A stretch of 64,000 nucleotides of DNA from NCBI GenBank assembly GCA_024636835.1, contig JAGXGH010000048.1, positions 1-64,000 on the forward strand, read 5' to 3'. Position numbers and translations under genes: made by a program. Positions 18,132 to 27,706 of this stretch are shown in pieces. The notes below the pieces were generated by a model, which worked only from the letters and a program-made list of their open reading frames with translations, did no database searches and was not told the origin of the DNA. The stretch's first letter is position 1; each line of letters opens with the position of its first letter. Origin of the DNA: Verrucomicrobiales bacterium. Lineage in GTDB: Bacteria > Verrucomicrobiota > Verrucomicrobiia > Verrucomicrobiales > SLCJ01.

Positions 18132-19643
18132 GTGACCAATAGGTTCCCTAGTGCCGTGCTTGACACCCTTCTGGTGATGGGCTTTAACTCAATCGTGAAC
18201 TATCGCTTCCGCCAATTTCCAAGTCTACCTTCACTGAGCCTCACTTTCTTGAGTGCAGCCTTCCTCATGTCGGTCTACGCGGCTCGCGAGCAGAGACTGG
18301 AAGAACCGGCACCAACGCTCGAAGGTGACGAGACGAGCACCGAGATTGAATCGATTGTCGAGGAGTGGACTGACCCTTCGCAGATACAGGGGTCGCCCGC
18401 AGAATCCGTCGAGTATTACGGTTTCGATAACGTGGCTTCAGAGGAGTTGGAGTTACTCGATGTTGCAGGTGATGCCGTGGACGAGGGGATTTTTAGCGAG
18501 GGTGATCCTGAGAAGTGGGCGGGAATGTTTCAAGACTTTGGTTTTTCGATCCGTAGCGGAGCACAATACAGGACCAATGGCCGAGGTGGAGGAAGCCAAG
18601 ACGGATCTGGCGATGTGGTTTTTTCCATCAGTCCAACTCTGAGTTATAACAGTGGTGGAGGCGGTGGTGGTCCTGCCTCGATTGGGGTCACCTATTCGCC
18701 ATCAGCAATATTTCATATGGACGATTCGAGTCGAAATCGCTTAAATCATAGCTTTAACCTTAACGCGGGGTATCAATTCCCGAAGACGTCGATCGGGGTT
18801 TCTGCTGGTTTCTCCCTGAGCGATACAGGAGACAGTTTTCTGACGGGAAGGAATGTGGAAGATCAAGCCAATAACACCGATCGATACTTTGAAGACGGCA
18901 CGAGCACGACGTCGTATAATTTGGGACTGAACCTCTCTCATAGCTTGACGGGTAAGAGTAGTCTTGGTTTCGGGCTTTCTTACAGCGACACTCTTTTCGA
19001 TGACAACGGGATTGACCGCAGCACCACTAGTACGAACATTTCCTGGCGGTATCAGATCACTGATAAGATTAATGCCGGGCCTTATGTGTCCGGAGAATGG
19101 AGCGGTGTTGGAGGCGGTGGTGATCAAACGGCCTATGGTGTTGGTACGTCACTCAACTATCAAATAGGAGCGAAAACGTCCATCGGTGGTTCGATTGGCA
19201 TGCAGAATCGAAGTTTCTCCGGTGAAGGTTCGGTGGGAGATAAAGCATTCCTGACTTATGACCTCAATGGTGGTTATGCGGTGACCTCTAAGATCCGTCT
19301 CAGCACATCGTTTTACCGTAGTGTCCAGCCAAGTTTCACGGAATTCGATGAAGCGACCACGGCCACAGGAATGCGCCTTGGGGTAGGCTATCAATGTACG
19401 GACCGGATTTCCACGAATGCCTCAGTCAACTATTCGATGGATGATTCGATTTCCACATTGGAAAGCACCACGTCGAGCAGCGAAAATCAAAATTACATTT
19501 CTGTTTCGCTTGGTGCAAATTGGTCGATCGGCGACCATTGGGTTCTTGGCGCGAATTTTTCCTGGCGTCAGAATAACTCGGACAATAGCACGCAGGGTTT
19601 TGACAGTATGGTCACAGGGGTGAGTGCGACGTTTGATTTTTAG
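18132..19643 (+). CDS. Outer-membrane beta-barrel protein of the export locus
   Basis: About 500 residues. The start is either the GTG at 18132 or the ATG at 18177. A hydrophobic segment (SLTFLSAAFLMSVYAA) serves as signal sequence, preceded by an unusually long polar stretch. Then comes an acidic linker (EEPAPTLEGDETSTEIESIVEEW), and from about residue 135 to the end there are many alternating amphipathic strands, typically ending in aromatic residues (SIGVTYSPSAIFHM, SLGFGLSYSDTLF, SIGGSIGMQNRSF). The last residues VTGVSATFDF form a typical barrel-terminal strand with a C-terminal Phe. It resembles the barrel proteins accompanying exosortase-linked exopolysaccharide loci. It lies 73 bases before the Wza-type gene and probably forms or supports the export channel. 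Confidence 0.75.
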   Translation: MTNRFPSAVLDTLLVMGFNSIVNYRFRQFPSLPSLSLTFLSAAFLMSVYAAREQRLEEPAPTLEGDETSTEIESIVEEWTDPSQIQGSPAESVEYYGFDNVASEELELLDVAGDAVDEGIFSEGDPEKWAGMFQDFGFSIRSGAQYRTNGRGGGSQDGSGDVVFSISPTLSYNSGGGGGGPASIGVTYSPSAIFHMDDSSRNRLNHSFNLNAGYQFPKTSIGVSAGFSLSDTGDSFLTGRNVEDQANNTDRYFEDGTSTTSYNLGLNLSHSLTGKSSLGFGLSYSDTLFDDNGIDRSTTSTNISWRYQITDKINAGPYVSGEWSGVGGGGDQTAYGVGTSLNYQIGAKTSIGGSIGMQNRSFSGEGSVGDKAFLTYDLNGGYAVTSKIRLSTSFYRSVQPSFTEFDEATTATGMRLGVGYQCTDRISTNASVNYSMDDSISTLESTTSSSENQNYISVSLGANWSIGDHWVLGANFSWRQNNSDNSTQGFDSMVTGVSATFDF

Positions 19644-19715
19644 GGGTATATATGCTAGAGTTGGCGCAGTTCCCTACACCTTTCCTGTAGTCAAGTTTGC
19701 CCTAAATAATTACGC

Positions 19716-20510
19716 ATGAATCGACTTTTTCTTTGGACCGCACTGAGCTTAGCTTGGTTTGCCGGACTGGCGTCAGCGATGGATTACACCTTGCAAAAGG
19801 ATGACACCATCAGCATGACGGTATATCAAGAGGCTGACTTGTCGACACAGGCTCAGATCGGTAAACAGGGTAATGTCTCGTTTCCGCTAATTGGTAGCAT
19901 CAAAGTTGAGGGCCTGACAGTTGCTGAAGCTCAAGCGCTTATCAAAACCGCCTACGAGGCTGACTACCTTGTGAGTGCCAGCGTGAACCTAAGCGTTGTC
20001 GGGTATGCGCGAAAATACGTGATCGTTGGTGGCGATGTCGGAAGCCCAGGAACCGTGACTATTCCAGAAGATGGCAGGCTGGAACTTAGTGGGGCGATTG
20101 TCCAGGCTGGTAGCTTTTTGGAAAGTGCCGATCAGACGCGTGTGACTGTTCGTCACCGAGAGGGTGGATCAAATGTCTATAACTTAAAAAATTCCCCGTC
20201 ACAACTGCTCTTGAAACATGGTGACACGGTGACGGTGGCTCGCAACAGCTTGGCACAATCCTCACTGACGGTGACGGGTCAAGTGGGAAGACCTGGGCTT
20301 ATTGAGCTTCCTAAGGAGGGTGGATTGGACATCATCACCACCATAGCCAAGGCTGGCGGGTTCGGACCCAGTGCCAACAGTAAAACGTTGGTTGTAAGGC
20401 GTGGTAACCGACGTATCGTGATTAATTATAGGGCCATCCAGAAGGGCGAAGCCGAGCTCTTCTACATGGAGCCGGGTGACATTCTCACCGTTGCCGAGAG
20501 CATTTTCTAA
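19716..20510 (+). CDS. Polysaccharide export protein (Wza/SLBB type)
   Basis: 264 residues with a signal peptide (MNRLFLWTALSLAWFAGLASA). The Poly_export domain follows directly (YTLQKDDTISMTVYQEADLS, GNVSFPLIGSIKVEGLTVAEA). Two SLBB-like repeats come after it, around residues 105-180 and 185-255 (VGRPGLIELPKEGGLDIITTIAKAGGF). There is no lipobox Cys after the signal sequence, so unlike E. coli Wza it is probably periplasmic or not lipidated. It is shorter than Wza because it lacks the C-terminal membrane-spanning helix; the barrel encoded upstream may supply that part. It is followed by the Wzc-type gene, with a 135-base gap. Confidence 0.9.
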   Translation: MNRLFLWTALSLAWFAGLASAMDYTLQKDDTISMTVYQEADLSTQAQIGKQGNVSFPLIGSIKVEGLTVAEAQALIKTAYEADYLVSASVNLSVVGYARKYVIVGGDVGSPGTVTIPEDGRLELSGAIVQAGSFLESADQTRVTVRHREGGSNVYNLKNSPSQLLLKHGDTVTVARNSLAQSSLTVTGQVGRPGLIELPKEGGLDIITTIAKAGGFGPSANSKTLVVRRGNRRIVINYRAIQKGEAELFYMEPGDILTVAESIF

Positions 20511-20645
20511 CGGACGTTCTGAGAACTTAATGACAGTTCTTGTTGATTGCGTGGAGAACCGAAGTTAATAAGCGCCTCTATAGATGATGGTCACCCGCTT
20601 TATGTCCCCATGGGGAAAAGAATTTCAAGCAATGTTTAATAATTC

Positions 20646-22724
20646 ATGAATTCAACACTTGAGTCTCTGGACGACGAATTTGACGAGAGTCAGCCCAAGC
20701 AAGGGTCCTCACTAATGAGCCGGATGCGTCAAGTGCTGTCACGATGGTGGATCATGTTGGTGTTTGCCATTCTTGGATATTTTGGAGCGCTATATCAGTT
20801 GATGATTAAACCCTTGTCAGCAAGTGCGGTTGCCGTGATGGAGGTTGATCTGAGGACGACACAACTCATTGGTGCGGAGTTGGAACAGGAGCGATCCCAA
20901 GTGGGAACAATTTTGATGACCGTTGCCAGTAAGATGGGTGGTCCATTACTCATTTCCGAGGTGGCTAACCACCCTGATGTTCAGGCCTTGGAGAGGGTGA
21001 TTCCGCCTCCGTTTTCAATGAAACCTCTCTCCATGCGCTCGGAAGATGAGCGTCGATTTAAGGCGGCGAGCGAAGTCTCGCCCAGTGATATCGGGGCGCT
21101 TATCGCAGGTAGTGTTTCGATCGCTCCAAAACCAGGGACGACCTTGCTTGAAGTTACGGTGAATCACCCTGACGCAATGAGTGCACGGGTCATCGCCGAT
21201 ACCTTTTTGACAGTGTTTATCCAGCGTGTGGAAGGCGAGAAAGAGGGTGGGGTTTCCGATGCCTTCACTGTTCTCCGCAACGAATCCGATGAAGCACGTG
21301 AAGATCTGGAAGCTGCTGAATCCTCCATTCAAGTTTATGTTTCAGCCTTGAAACTCAACGATCAAATTCGTGATCAGCGTGATCTTTTGGTCGCATTGCG
21401 CCAACGTTACCTGCCCAAGCATCCGAAAATGATCCAGGAAGAGGCGATATACCTCGACCTTTATAATCGATTCCGCCGCGAGATTGAGCGCGCAATGAAC
21501 ACAGAGAGTGAAAACGAGTATTGGTCTGAATTTACGGAGACTCTCTCTGCGCTCGAAGAGCGGGGAGCCGGCGATGATGTTGAGGCTGCAAATGCTCGTG
21601 ATGAGTGGCTCGCTCTGGCACAGAACACATTGTCTTCGCGAGCCAACTTCCTCAATGCGCGCGTCTCCTATCAACGGACACTATACGAAAACCTCACTCG
21701 CCGGATGACCGAGATTGATATTGCAGAGGAAAATAATGATGCAGGTTTTTTGGTGGCGGAGCGCGCTTACGTTTCTTCAAAACCCTCGCAGCAACGCCTC
21801 CAGACACTAGGAAAAGGAACATTTGCCGGTATCGCGATTGGTTTTGGAATAGCCTACTTGATCAGTTTTTTTGATTTTCGTATCTATGATGTGCGTTCAG
21901 CGGAAGAGATCACAGGGCTTGCTTGCCTTGCCGCGATTCCCTTCGACACCGCTTTGGATCGTAGAGCTCATGGTGATGGGGATTGGGAACCCATTCTCGT
22001 CAAAGAGCCGAGCACCGCAAATTCGGAATCCATTCGAAATTTACGAGCCGCGTTGATTTTACTTGGTAAAAAAGAGCGACATAAAACAATCTTGATGACC
22101 AGCGCCTTGCCAGCGGAAGGAAAGACTGTAATGGCCGCCGAACTGGCAGTAGCATTTGCGATGAACAAGGAAAAGACTCTGTTGGTCGACCTCGACCTGC
22201 GTAAGCCAAAAATCTCTGATGTCTTCCCTTGGCTCAATGATAAAAAAGGCATCGTGGAAGTCCTTGCTGGACAAAGTTCGCTTGACAGTGTGATCAACGA
22301 AACGCAGATCGATAATCTTCACGTCATCGGATCTGGGCGTCGTGCTGCTAACCCATCAGAACTTCTCCACGAAGATGAAATCGAGAGTATCCTGACCGAA
22401 CTCATGACCCGCTACGATCGGATTGTTATCGATGCTGCGCCCGTTCTTCCTGTGAGCGATTCGCGAGTTCTGGCGCGCCTGGTGCAGGACGTTGTATTGG
22501 TTGTTCGTTCACGCAGCACTCCTGTGGGTGCCGTGCTGAGGACACGTGATCTACTTCAATCAGCGGGCGCATCGATTGCCGGTGTGGTCGTCAACGGTAT
22601 GAAACACGGCGTGAATTCGAGCTACTACTACGGCTATAAAGGATATGGGGAATACGGTGCCGAGGATGGTTACGGTTACTACCAAGAAGGTGGTAATCTG
22701 AAGAATGACGCAAAAAGCAAATAG
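20646..22724 (+). CDS. Chain-length determinant / tyrosine autokinase (Wzc type)
   Basis: 692 residues. A Wzz domain is framed by membrane helices near residues 33-52 (WWIMLVFAILGYFGALYQLM) and 393-412 (FAGIAIGFGIAYLISFF), with a periplasmic coiled coil between. The cytosolic BY-kinase domain has Walker A SALPAEGKT (about residue 487), Walker A' LLVDLDLRKPK and Walker B IVIDAAPVLPVSDSR. The tail is a Tyr cluster (SSYYYGYKGYGEYGAEDGYGYY), the autophosphorylation site of this family. Cycles of Tyr phosphorylation control polymer length and export together with the Wza-type protein just upstream. Full length, and the best anchor for a Wzy-dependent assembly route in this locus. Confidence 0.94.
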   Translation: MNSTLESLDDEFDESQPKQGSSLMSRMRQVLSRWWIMLVFAILGYFGALYQLMIKPLSASAVAVMEVDLRTTQLIGAELEQERSQVGTILMTVASKMGGPLLISEVANHPDVQALERVIPPPFSMKPLSMRSEDERRFKAASEVSPSDIGALIAGSVSIAPKPGTTLLEVTVNHPDAMSARVIADTFLTVFIQRVEGEKEGGVSDAFTVLRNESDEAREDLEAAESSIQVYVSALKLNDQIRDQRDLLVALRQRYLPKHPKMIQEEAIYLDLYNRFRREIERAMNTESENEYWSEFTETLSALEERGAGDDVEAANARDEWLALAQNTLSSRANFLNARVSYQRTLYENLTRRMTEIDIAEENNDAGFLVAERAYVSSKPSQQRLQTLGKGTFAGIAIGFGIAYLISFFDFRIYDVRSAEEITGLACLAAIPFDTALDRRAHGDGDWEPILVKEPSTANSESIRNLRAALILLGKKERHKTILMTSALPAEGKTVMAAELAVAFAMNKEKTLLVDLDLRKPKISDVFPWLNDKKGIVEVLAGQSSLDSVINETQIDNLHVIGSGRRAANPSELLHEDEIESILTELMTRYDRIVIDAAPVLPVSDSRVLARLVQDVVLVVRSRSTPVGAVLRTRDLLQSAGASIAGVVVNGMKHGVNSSYYYGYKGYGEYGAEDGYGYYQEGGNLKNDAKSK

Positions 22725-23163
22725 CATTGCGATTCTCTCGAAAATATTCGAAAGTCGGTCGTTCCAACGATGCCCAAATCACGTGGTTTTAGCACACGCC
22801 AGAGCTAATTGACCAATGGCGGTAGCGCGTCTAGACGCTTTTCAGAAAGAAAAGGCCTCTGGCTATCGAAGTAGAAGGCTTTCTTGTATCGCAGCACAGT
22901 GAACTTCGAGTTGTAGGATCAGTCCACTTGCATACGAGTCTATACCTTATTCTTCCAACAATTTTCTTTCCAGTATCATAGTCACGTAGCCCGAGTGGAT
23001 TAGCGGCTTTAAAGTTTTAAGAGTCGATAATCGCAGCACTTGGGTCTTTTTTTACCGCTTTTACACGGGTCTAACTCAGGGCTCAGAGCTTAATCGTGAA
23101 TATTCTACCATAGGCCTTCCTCTCACGCTCTCACTTCCACTCAAATTTGCTACCTCCTTTTCC
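22725..23163. promoter_or_regulatory. Intergenic region with an ops-like element and palindrome
   Basis: No gene seen. At 22818-22829 the sequence GGCGGTAGCGCG differs by one base from the start of the enterobacterial ops/JUMPstart element (GGCGGTAGCGTG), which recruits RfaH in polysaccharide operons. It overlaps a perfect palindrome, GCGTCTAGACGC (22827-22838), followed by TTTT. The position, before the flippase and most of the transferase genes, fits a pause or antitermination site, but the match may be chance. The rest is AT-richer sequence without recognisable sites. Confidence 0.4.
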
Positions 23164-24933
23164 TTGATCGCTTTTCTCAAAAACTATGCGGAAACCGTCC
23201 GCCGCACCTACACGCTGGCTCGGCCTTATGGTCGAAAGAAGCTGCTGACCGTGGGCATTTTAAGCTTTGCGCAGGCGTTCTTCCAAGTGGTTGGGGTCAC
23301 CTCCATCTTCCCCTTTCTCGCCCTGGCTTCCGACCCCTCCCGTTTGCGGGATTCCCGCTTTGGCTCCGAGATTCTGAGCTGGCTCCCGCCGATGGACGAT
23401 GCCCGCATGCTGCTGGTGGCGGGCTTGTTTGCGATCGTGATGCTGATCGTCGCGAATTTGTTCAATGTCATCGGTGAATACGTTCGGAATCAATACGCTA
23501 GCCATTTCGCCCATTGGTTGCGCTTGGAGCTGATCCACAAGATCGTCTCCCGTCCCTATGGAGATTTCCTTCAGGAAAACACCGGCATCCTCCTAAAAAA
23601 GATCCTCGGAGATGTTGGCGCTTTTTCCAATGGCGTGTTGCTCAATATTCTGGATACCTTCACGCGCCTCGCCACCGCCTTGTTGTTGCTCGGCACCTTG
23701 TTCTTGGTGCAGCCACAGATTGCGATGTCTGCAGCATTGGGCCTTACCTTGTTCTACTCCGTGCTTTACCGCAGCCTTTCCGGTTGGCGTAACCGCACCT
23801 CGGATGCTCTCAAGAAGGCTAATGGTGGAGCCTTTGTAAATCTTCAACAATTGCTCGCCGGGATCAAGCCCGTCAAGGTGCACCGCGGGGAGTCTCACTT
23901 CATCGGCTGTTATGCCTCGCATTCCAAAGTCCAGGCACGGCTCAATGCACTCCTGCCTATGGTTGGCAGCCTACCTCGCTACCTCATCGAGCCGCTCGCC
24001 TTCGGCGGCCTCGTGGTGGCGGTGATGGTTTACATCGCCCGAGGACAGGATTTCACCACCATCCTCCCCAATCTCGGCGTCATGGCCTTGGCGGGCTACC
24101 GCCTGCTTCCTGCCATCCAGTTGCTCTATGGCCAATTGAGCAGTTTGGGAACCACCCGCCATTCTCTCGAGGAGGTCTATGACGAATTCCACATCGTTGA
24201 GAATGCGAAAAACCTCGACCACGGAAGCTCCAGCGGCCGCTTCAGCCGTCTGGAGGCAATCGCTTGGCAGCACCAGATCCGGATCGAAAACCTCAGCTTC
24301 CAATATTCAGGAGCTGTGCGCCCGGTGCTGGAAAATTTCAACCTGATCATCCCGAAAAACTCTTCACTCGGAATTGTCGGCCAGACCGGCTCCGGCAAGT
24401 CCACCTTGGTCGATCTCCTGCTCGGCCTTCACATTCCCAAGTCCGGGTGCATTCGGATCGACGACATGCCGCTCAGCGCGGAAAACCGTCGTGCTTGGCG
24501 GGCTGGCATTGGTTATGTGCCCCAAGAAATCTACCTCATCGACCACAGTATCACCGCCAACATAGCCTTTGGTATTTCCGAGGCTGAGGTCGACCTCTCC
24601 GCTGTCCGCCGCGCCGCTGCGGCCGCTCAGATTCTTGACTTTATCGATAATGAACTTCCGAAGGGGTTTGACACAGTGGTCGGTGAACGCGGTGTGCGCC
24701 TCTCCGGCGGCCAGCGCCAGCGCATCGGCCTCGCTCGCGCTCTTTACCACCAACCGGACTTACTGATTCTCGACGAGGCGACCAGCGCCCTCGATATGGA
24801 AACCGAGGCCGAGGTCATGAAAGCGATCAATGCTCTCCAAGGTTCGATTACCATGGTGGTCATAGCCCACCGGTTGAGCACGGTCGAAGGTTGCGACGAA
24901 CTGATAAGGGTGGGGGAAGGGGGGGGATGCTAA
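23164..24933 (+). CDS. ABC transporter, putative lipid-linked oligosaccharide flippase
   Basis: 589 residues, TTG start. Residues about 20-320 form a six-helix type I exporter domain. The ATPase domain follows with Walker A GQTGSGKSTL, signature LSGGQRQR, Walker B LLILDEATSALD and switch His in AHRLSTV. The order and length resemble PglK/MsbA-type flippases, which move lipid-linked sugars across the inner membrane. The C-terminus stops abruptly in a G-rich tract (eight G at 24919-24926), shortly after the switch region, lacking the 20-30 residues usually seen. A shift in that tract would let the frame read on into the acyltransferase gene downstream. In this locus it replaces or accompanies a Wzx flippase, which was not found. 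Confidence 0.88.
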   Translation: MIAFLKNYAETVRRTYTLARPYGRKKLLTVGILSFAQAFFQVVGVTSIFPFLALASDPSRLRDSRFGSEILSWLPPMDDARMLLVAGLFAIVMLIVANLFNVIGEYVRNQYASHFAHWLRLELIHKIVSRPYGDFLQENTGILLKKILGDVGAFSNGVLLNILDTFTRLATALLLLGTLFLVQPQIAMSAALGLTLFYSVLYRSLSGWRNRTSDALKKANGGAFVNLQQLLAGIKPVKVHRGESHFIGCYASHSKVQARLNALLPMVGSLPRYLIEPLAFGGLVVAVMVYIARGQDFTTILPNLGVMALAGYRLLPAIQLLYGQLSSLGTTRHSLEEVYDEFHIVENAKNLDHGSSSGRFSRLEAIAWQHQIRIENLSFQYSGAVRPVLENFNLIIPKNSSLGIVGQTGSGKSTLVDLLLGLHIPKSGCIRIDDMPLSAENRRAWRAGIGYVPQEIYLIDHSITANIAFGISEAEVDLSAVRRAAAAAQILDFIDNELPKGFDTVVGERGVRLSGGQRQRIGLARALYHQPDLLILDEATSALDMETEAEVMKAINALQGSITMVVIAHRLSTVEGCDELIRVGEGGGC

Positions 24934-24976
24934 TCATCAGCCAGGATTGGTTCCAAAAGCATCATACAAATTAATC

Positions 24977-25633
24977 ATGTGTAGCGCATTAGTCTATCTC
25001 AAGATTATTAGAGAGTTGCTATTCGAATTGAATGGTTTTTCTACTCTCAAATACACCAAAAGATGTTTGCGGTCGGTTCGCGAGGTACCCAGATTAGTCT
25101 TTAAAGTTTCAAAACGGACCAAAGTGTTCATTGCGCCATCCGCGACTTTAGAAGTGGATGGAAGTCTGGTTATAGGAGTCAACTGGCCAAATACCCTTGC
25201 AGGGACAACTTGCTTTATGGTTGCAAACACAGGAAGTTTTAAATGCCATGGGAACCTTAAAATTTATGCCGGTTCTTTCATAGTGGTCGAAGATGGGGCA
25301 TCTTTGGTTGTGAATGATGGATATCTCAACAACGACTGCAGAGTCGAGTGCTTTCAGAGTATACGAATCGGGAGGGGAGTCATGATTGGGAACGGAGTTG
25401 TGATACGTGATAGCGACAACCATGAAATCAATCCCAATCGCCCGATTTCTGCACCCATTCATATAGGTGATAGGGTCTGGATTGGTGCCCGCGCGATGAT
25501 CTTGAAGGGCGTAACTATAGGGGATGGCGCGGTGATCGCTGCTGGAAGTATTGTGACTCGTGATGTGCCATCGAGAGCGCTTGCTGCAGGAGTGCCCGCT
25601 CGAGTTATTAAGAATAACGTAGATTGGAAATAA
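24977..25633 (+). CDS. Left-handed beta-helix (hexapeptide) acyltransferase A
   Basis: The ATG at 24977 (MCSALVYLKIIRELL) is preferred over an upstream TTG. About 218 residues: a poorly conserved N-terminal half, then hexapeptide-repeat coils with VVIRDSDNHEI (catalytic-loop His), [32 protein letters not shown] and the family tail ALAAGVPARVIKNNVDWK. Such enzymes O- or N-acetylate sugars on the polysaccharide repeat from acetyl-CoA. It is closely similar to the acyltransferase at 27026 and to the decayed copy at 28890-29123, pointing to duplication within the locus. Base composition is AT-richer than the ABC transporter before it. It is followed after seven bases by a truncated sulfotransferase. 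Confidence 0.87.
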   Translation: MCSALVYLKIIRELLFELNGFSTLKYTKRCLRSVREVPRLVFKVSKRTKVFIAPSATLEVDGSLVIGVNWPNTLAGTTCFMVANTGSFKCHGNLKIYAGSFIVVEDGASLVVNDGYLNNDCRVECFQSIRIGRGVMIGNGVVIRDSDNHEINPNRPISAPIHIGDRVWIGARAMILKGVTIGDGAVIAAGSIVTRDVPSRALAAGVPARVIKNNVDWK

Positions 25634-25640
25634 AATACAG

Positions 25641-25808
25641 ATGGGTATTAGAAACGTGTTGTTTGAATTGAGTGTCTACAGTGGTAACCGGCTTCCTAGG
25701 TCTAAGCGATCTGAATTAAAAGCCTTTTTAGAGTTGGCCGAATCTCTTCCGCTCTCTGGCTTTTCGCGTTTTTCAGCTCCCCATTTGCTTGCGCATGCAG
25801 AGTCGTAA
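25641..25808 (+). pseudogene. N-terminal fragment of a sulfotransferase
   Basis: A 55-residue frame beginning MGIRNVLFELSVYSGNRLP. Its first 24 residues match the N-terminus of the intact sulfotransferase at 29138 (MNVRDILFDLGFYGCRWLPW), with about half identical, including the terminal SKRS. The match then ends and no PAPS-binding motif follows. As with the intact gene, it sits directly after an acyltransferase stop codon. I read it as a deletion remnant of a duplicated acyltransferase-sulfotransferase pair; it might still be translated as a short peptide. Confidence 0.65.
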
Positions 25809-25863
25809 GTCGATGCTGGTTACAAATCTTGGTGCTCAATAAAGATATTTTTTTTTTCAACTC

Positions 25864-26727
25864 ATGAAGATCCTAAAATCATCCGATCATCGGCGAAATA
25901 GTAAAATTGCTACGACCGCCGTCGCCAATCTGCATTGGTGGGCCCTTCGGAAAATGAATCTAGGGGGCGGGCGGCGATCGTTGCTCAATCGAGTTTTGTT
26001 CAAGCTCACCTACGGCAATTTCTTCACCTTTAAGCCCATTGTCGCGCCCATCCAGATCCGAGCCCGCTCGTGGGACTGCGGCGACTATTTCGCCGCGCGT
26101 GAGATCTTCGTTGACGGGATCTATCCCCTCGAAAAGCTCCCCGTTAAACCCGATCTGATCGTCGATCTGGGCGGCCACATCGGCATGTTCAGCCTCCTCG
26201 CCAAGTTCTATTTCCCAGAGATTCCGAGCCACACTTTTGAGCCGTGCCCCGCCAATTTTCGCCTGCTCGAGCACAATATGGAAGGCATTGCCAACGCAGT
26301 CATTCATAACGTTGCTATTTCGGACCATCGCAGGGAGGTCGCGATGGTGGGAATGAGTGGGGTATCAATGCGACTCGTGGACGACTCGAGTACCGGCAGC
26401 ATTAAAGTCCAAGTCCACCGTCTCGATGAGTTCATCGATCTGAGCTCCGTTCGGCGGCTCCTTCTCAAGTGTGATATCGAGGGGGCAGAATTTGCTGTTC
26501 TCCAGACTCTGCTCGACATCTTGCCCACAGATACCTGTATTTTTGTCGAGGTTCACCAAGGCGCTCCTTCCGTCGAACGTCTCGTGAAAATGCTTCAACC
26601 GCTGGGATTTACTATTTCTGTCAATCGCCATATCAAGGGTGATGCGATTGATTGTGTGGCCCTGCGCGGAGGCTACGCAAAGACGGTTCTCGGTGACGGT
26701 TTCGTACCCGCTCAGCCAGTTGATTAA
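25864..26727 (+). CDS. FkbM-family methyltransferase
   Basis: 287 residues. The SAM-binding motif I is DLIVDLGGHIGMFSLLA near residue 100, with the acidic HTFEPCPANF strand and the FkbM block LLLKCDIEGAEFAVLQTL. These enzymes O-methylate hydroxyls, often of sugars, in secondary metabolites and polysaccharides. The GC content is higher than that of the flanking acyltransferases, and the gene may have been acquired separately. It ends just before copy 1 of a 100-base dispersed repeat. The substrate is presumably a sugar of the exported polymer, by context only. Confidence 0.85.
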   Translation: MKILKSSDHRRNSKIATTAVANLHWWALRKMNLGGGRRSLLNRVLFKLTYGNFFTFKPIVAPIQIRARSWDCGDYFAAREIFVDGIYPLEKLPVKPDLIVDLGGHIGMFSLLAKFYFPEIPSHTFEPCPANFRLLEHNMEGIANAVIHNVAISDHRREVAMVGMSGVSMRLVDDSSTGSIKVQVHRLDEFIDLSSVRRLLLKCDIEGAEFAVLQTLLDILPTDTCIFVEVHQGAPSVERLVKMLQPLGFTISVNRHIKGDAIDCVALRGGYAKTVLGDGFVPAQPVD

Positions 26728-26729
26728 AC

Positions 26730-26826
26730 AGGGATCCCTCATCCGAAGGATGAGAGCGCACAGGATTCCAACTCTTTGATTTTCGAAGACTTTCGTCATC
26801 TTCGTCATTTCCAACTTCCTTTGTGG
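26730..26826 (-). repeat. Dispersed intergenic repeat, about 100 bases, copy 1
   Basis: Read on the minus strand it begins CCACAAAGGAAGTTGGAAA and contains the core AAATCAAAGAGTTGGAATCC and a CTCATCC/GGATGAG hairpin. It matches 44975-45081 on the plus strand at roughly four of five positions. It lies directly after an FkbM gene. The remaining 200 bases up to the next gene show nothing recognisable. Confidence 0.75.
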
Positions 26827-27025
26827 GGTAATTGCCGGGAAGTGGTTGGCGATCAATATCGATGTAATGCCTCTAACATTCGTCGATGCGCCTCTTGGGA
26901 TTTGAAGTGGGAGCTGTTTAGAAAGCATTCACCTGTTATCAATCAGCAAAACGCTGCCATCGAAATTGCGGAAATAAAAAAAGCGAGAGGTTTTCGCTAG
27001 GAAACGGATTACACACCCACAAAAT

Positions 27026-27706
27026 ATGAGCCCACAATTACAGACACCAGCATCTATTGGAACGTTACGCCAATATGCGAGGTGTCTGCGATCACCTGAC
27101 GTCGACTTTCTCAAAACACTGGTATTCTCATTCCGCAAAATCGGGCTATTTCGTACGATTCTAGTTAGGATTGGCAAGAGATGTAGGATCGATTGCACCG
27201 ATACAAGCCGGATCTTCGTAGAAAAAAAGGGGTCGCTTCATTTCGGCGCTTGTTGGCCGCGAACAACTGCAGTGCAATCCGATCTGAGACTTGATGAGAA
27301 GAGCGAGCTCATAGTGAGGGGGCACTTCAGGATATTTACTGGATTTCAGATCTCGATTCACAATGACGCCAAGTTGATCCTGGGTAGCGGTTATATCAAT
27401 GCGTCTTGTAAGATTAATTGCTTGTCCAAGATTGAGATTGGAGAAGGTGTGGCGATTTCCGACTTCGTGATCATTCGGGATTCTGATAATCACGTTCTGG
27501 TTCGGGATGGGTATCAAATGACATCCCCTATTCGTATTGGTAATCATGTGTGGATAGGCACGCGCGCGATGGTCTTGAAAGGGGTGACCGTGGGGGATGG
27601 GGCAGTGATTGCCGCTGGGGCTATAGTAACAAAGGATGTGCCTCCTCGATCCCTAGTTGGCGGGGTTCCCGCACGAGTGATAAGAGAAAATGTAGAATGG
27701 CGGTAA
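27026..27706 (+). CDS. Left-handed beta-helix (hexapeptide) acyltransferase B
   Basis: 226 residues, ATG start. The N-terminus differs from copy A, but the second half aligns closely: [11 protein letters not shown] with the active-site His, [36 protein letters not shown], and the tail [17 protein letters not shown]. It is a predicted cytosolic trimer using acetyl-CoA or another acyl-CoA to modify a sugar. It follows the dispersed repeat and precedes a GT2 gene by 168 bases, in an AT-rich part of the locus. The acceptor sugar cannot be deduced. Confidence 0.86.
   Translation: MSPQLQTPASIGTLRQYARCLRSPDVDFLKTLVFSFRKIGLFRTILVRIGKRCRIDCTDTSRIFVEKKGSLHFGACWPRTTAVQSDLRLDEKSELIVRGHFRIFTGFQISIHNDAKLILGSGYINASCKINCLSKIEIGEGVAISDFVIIRDSDNHVLVRDGYQMTSPIRIGNHVWIGTRAMVLKGVTVGDGAVIAAGAIVTKDVPPRSLVGGVPARVIRENVEWR

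Noticed and set aside
18741..19127. A 128-codon minus-strand frame
   Set aside because: It is antisense to the beta-barrel gene and has no independent features.
22985..23060. A tRNA-like sequence (AGCCCGAGTGGATTAGCGGC)
   Set aside because: No acceptor stem, no T arm and no plausible anticodon loop could be built around it.
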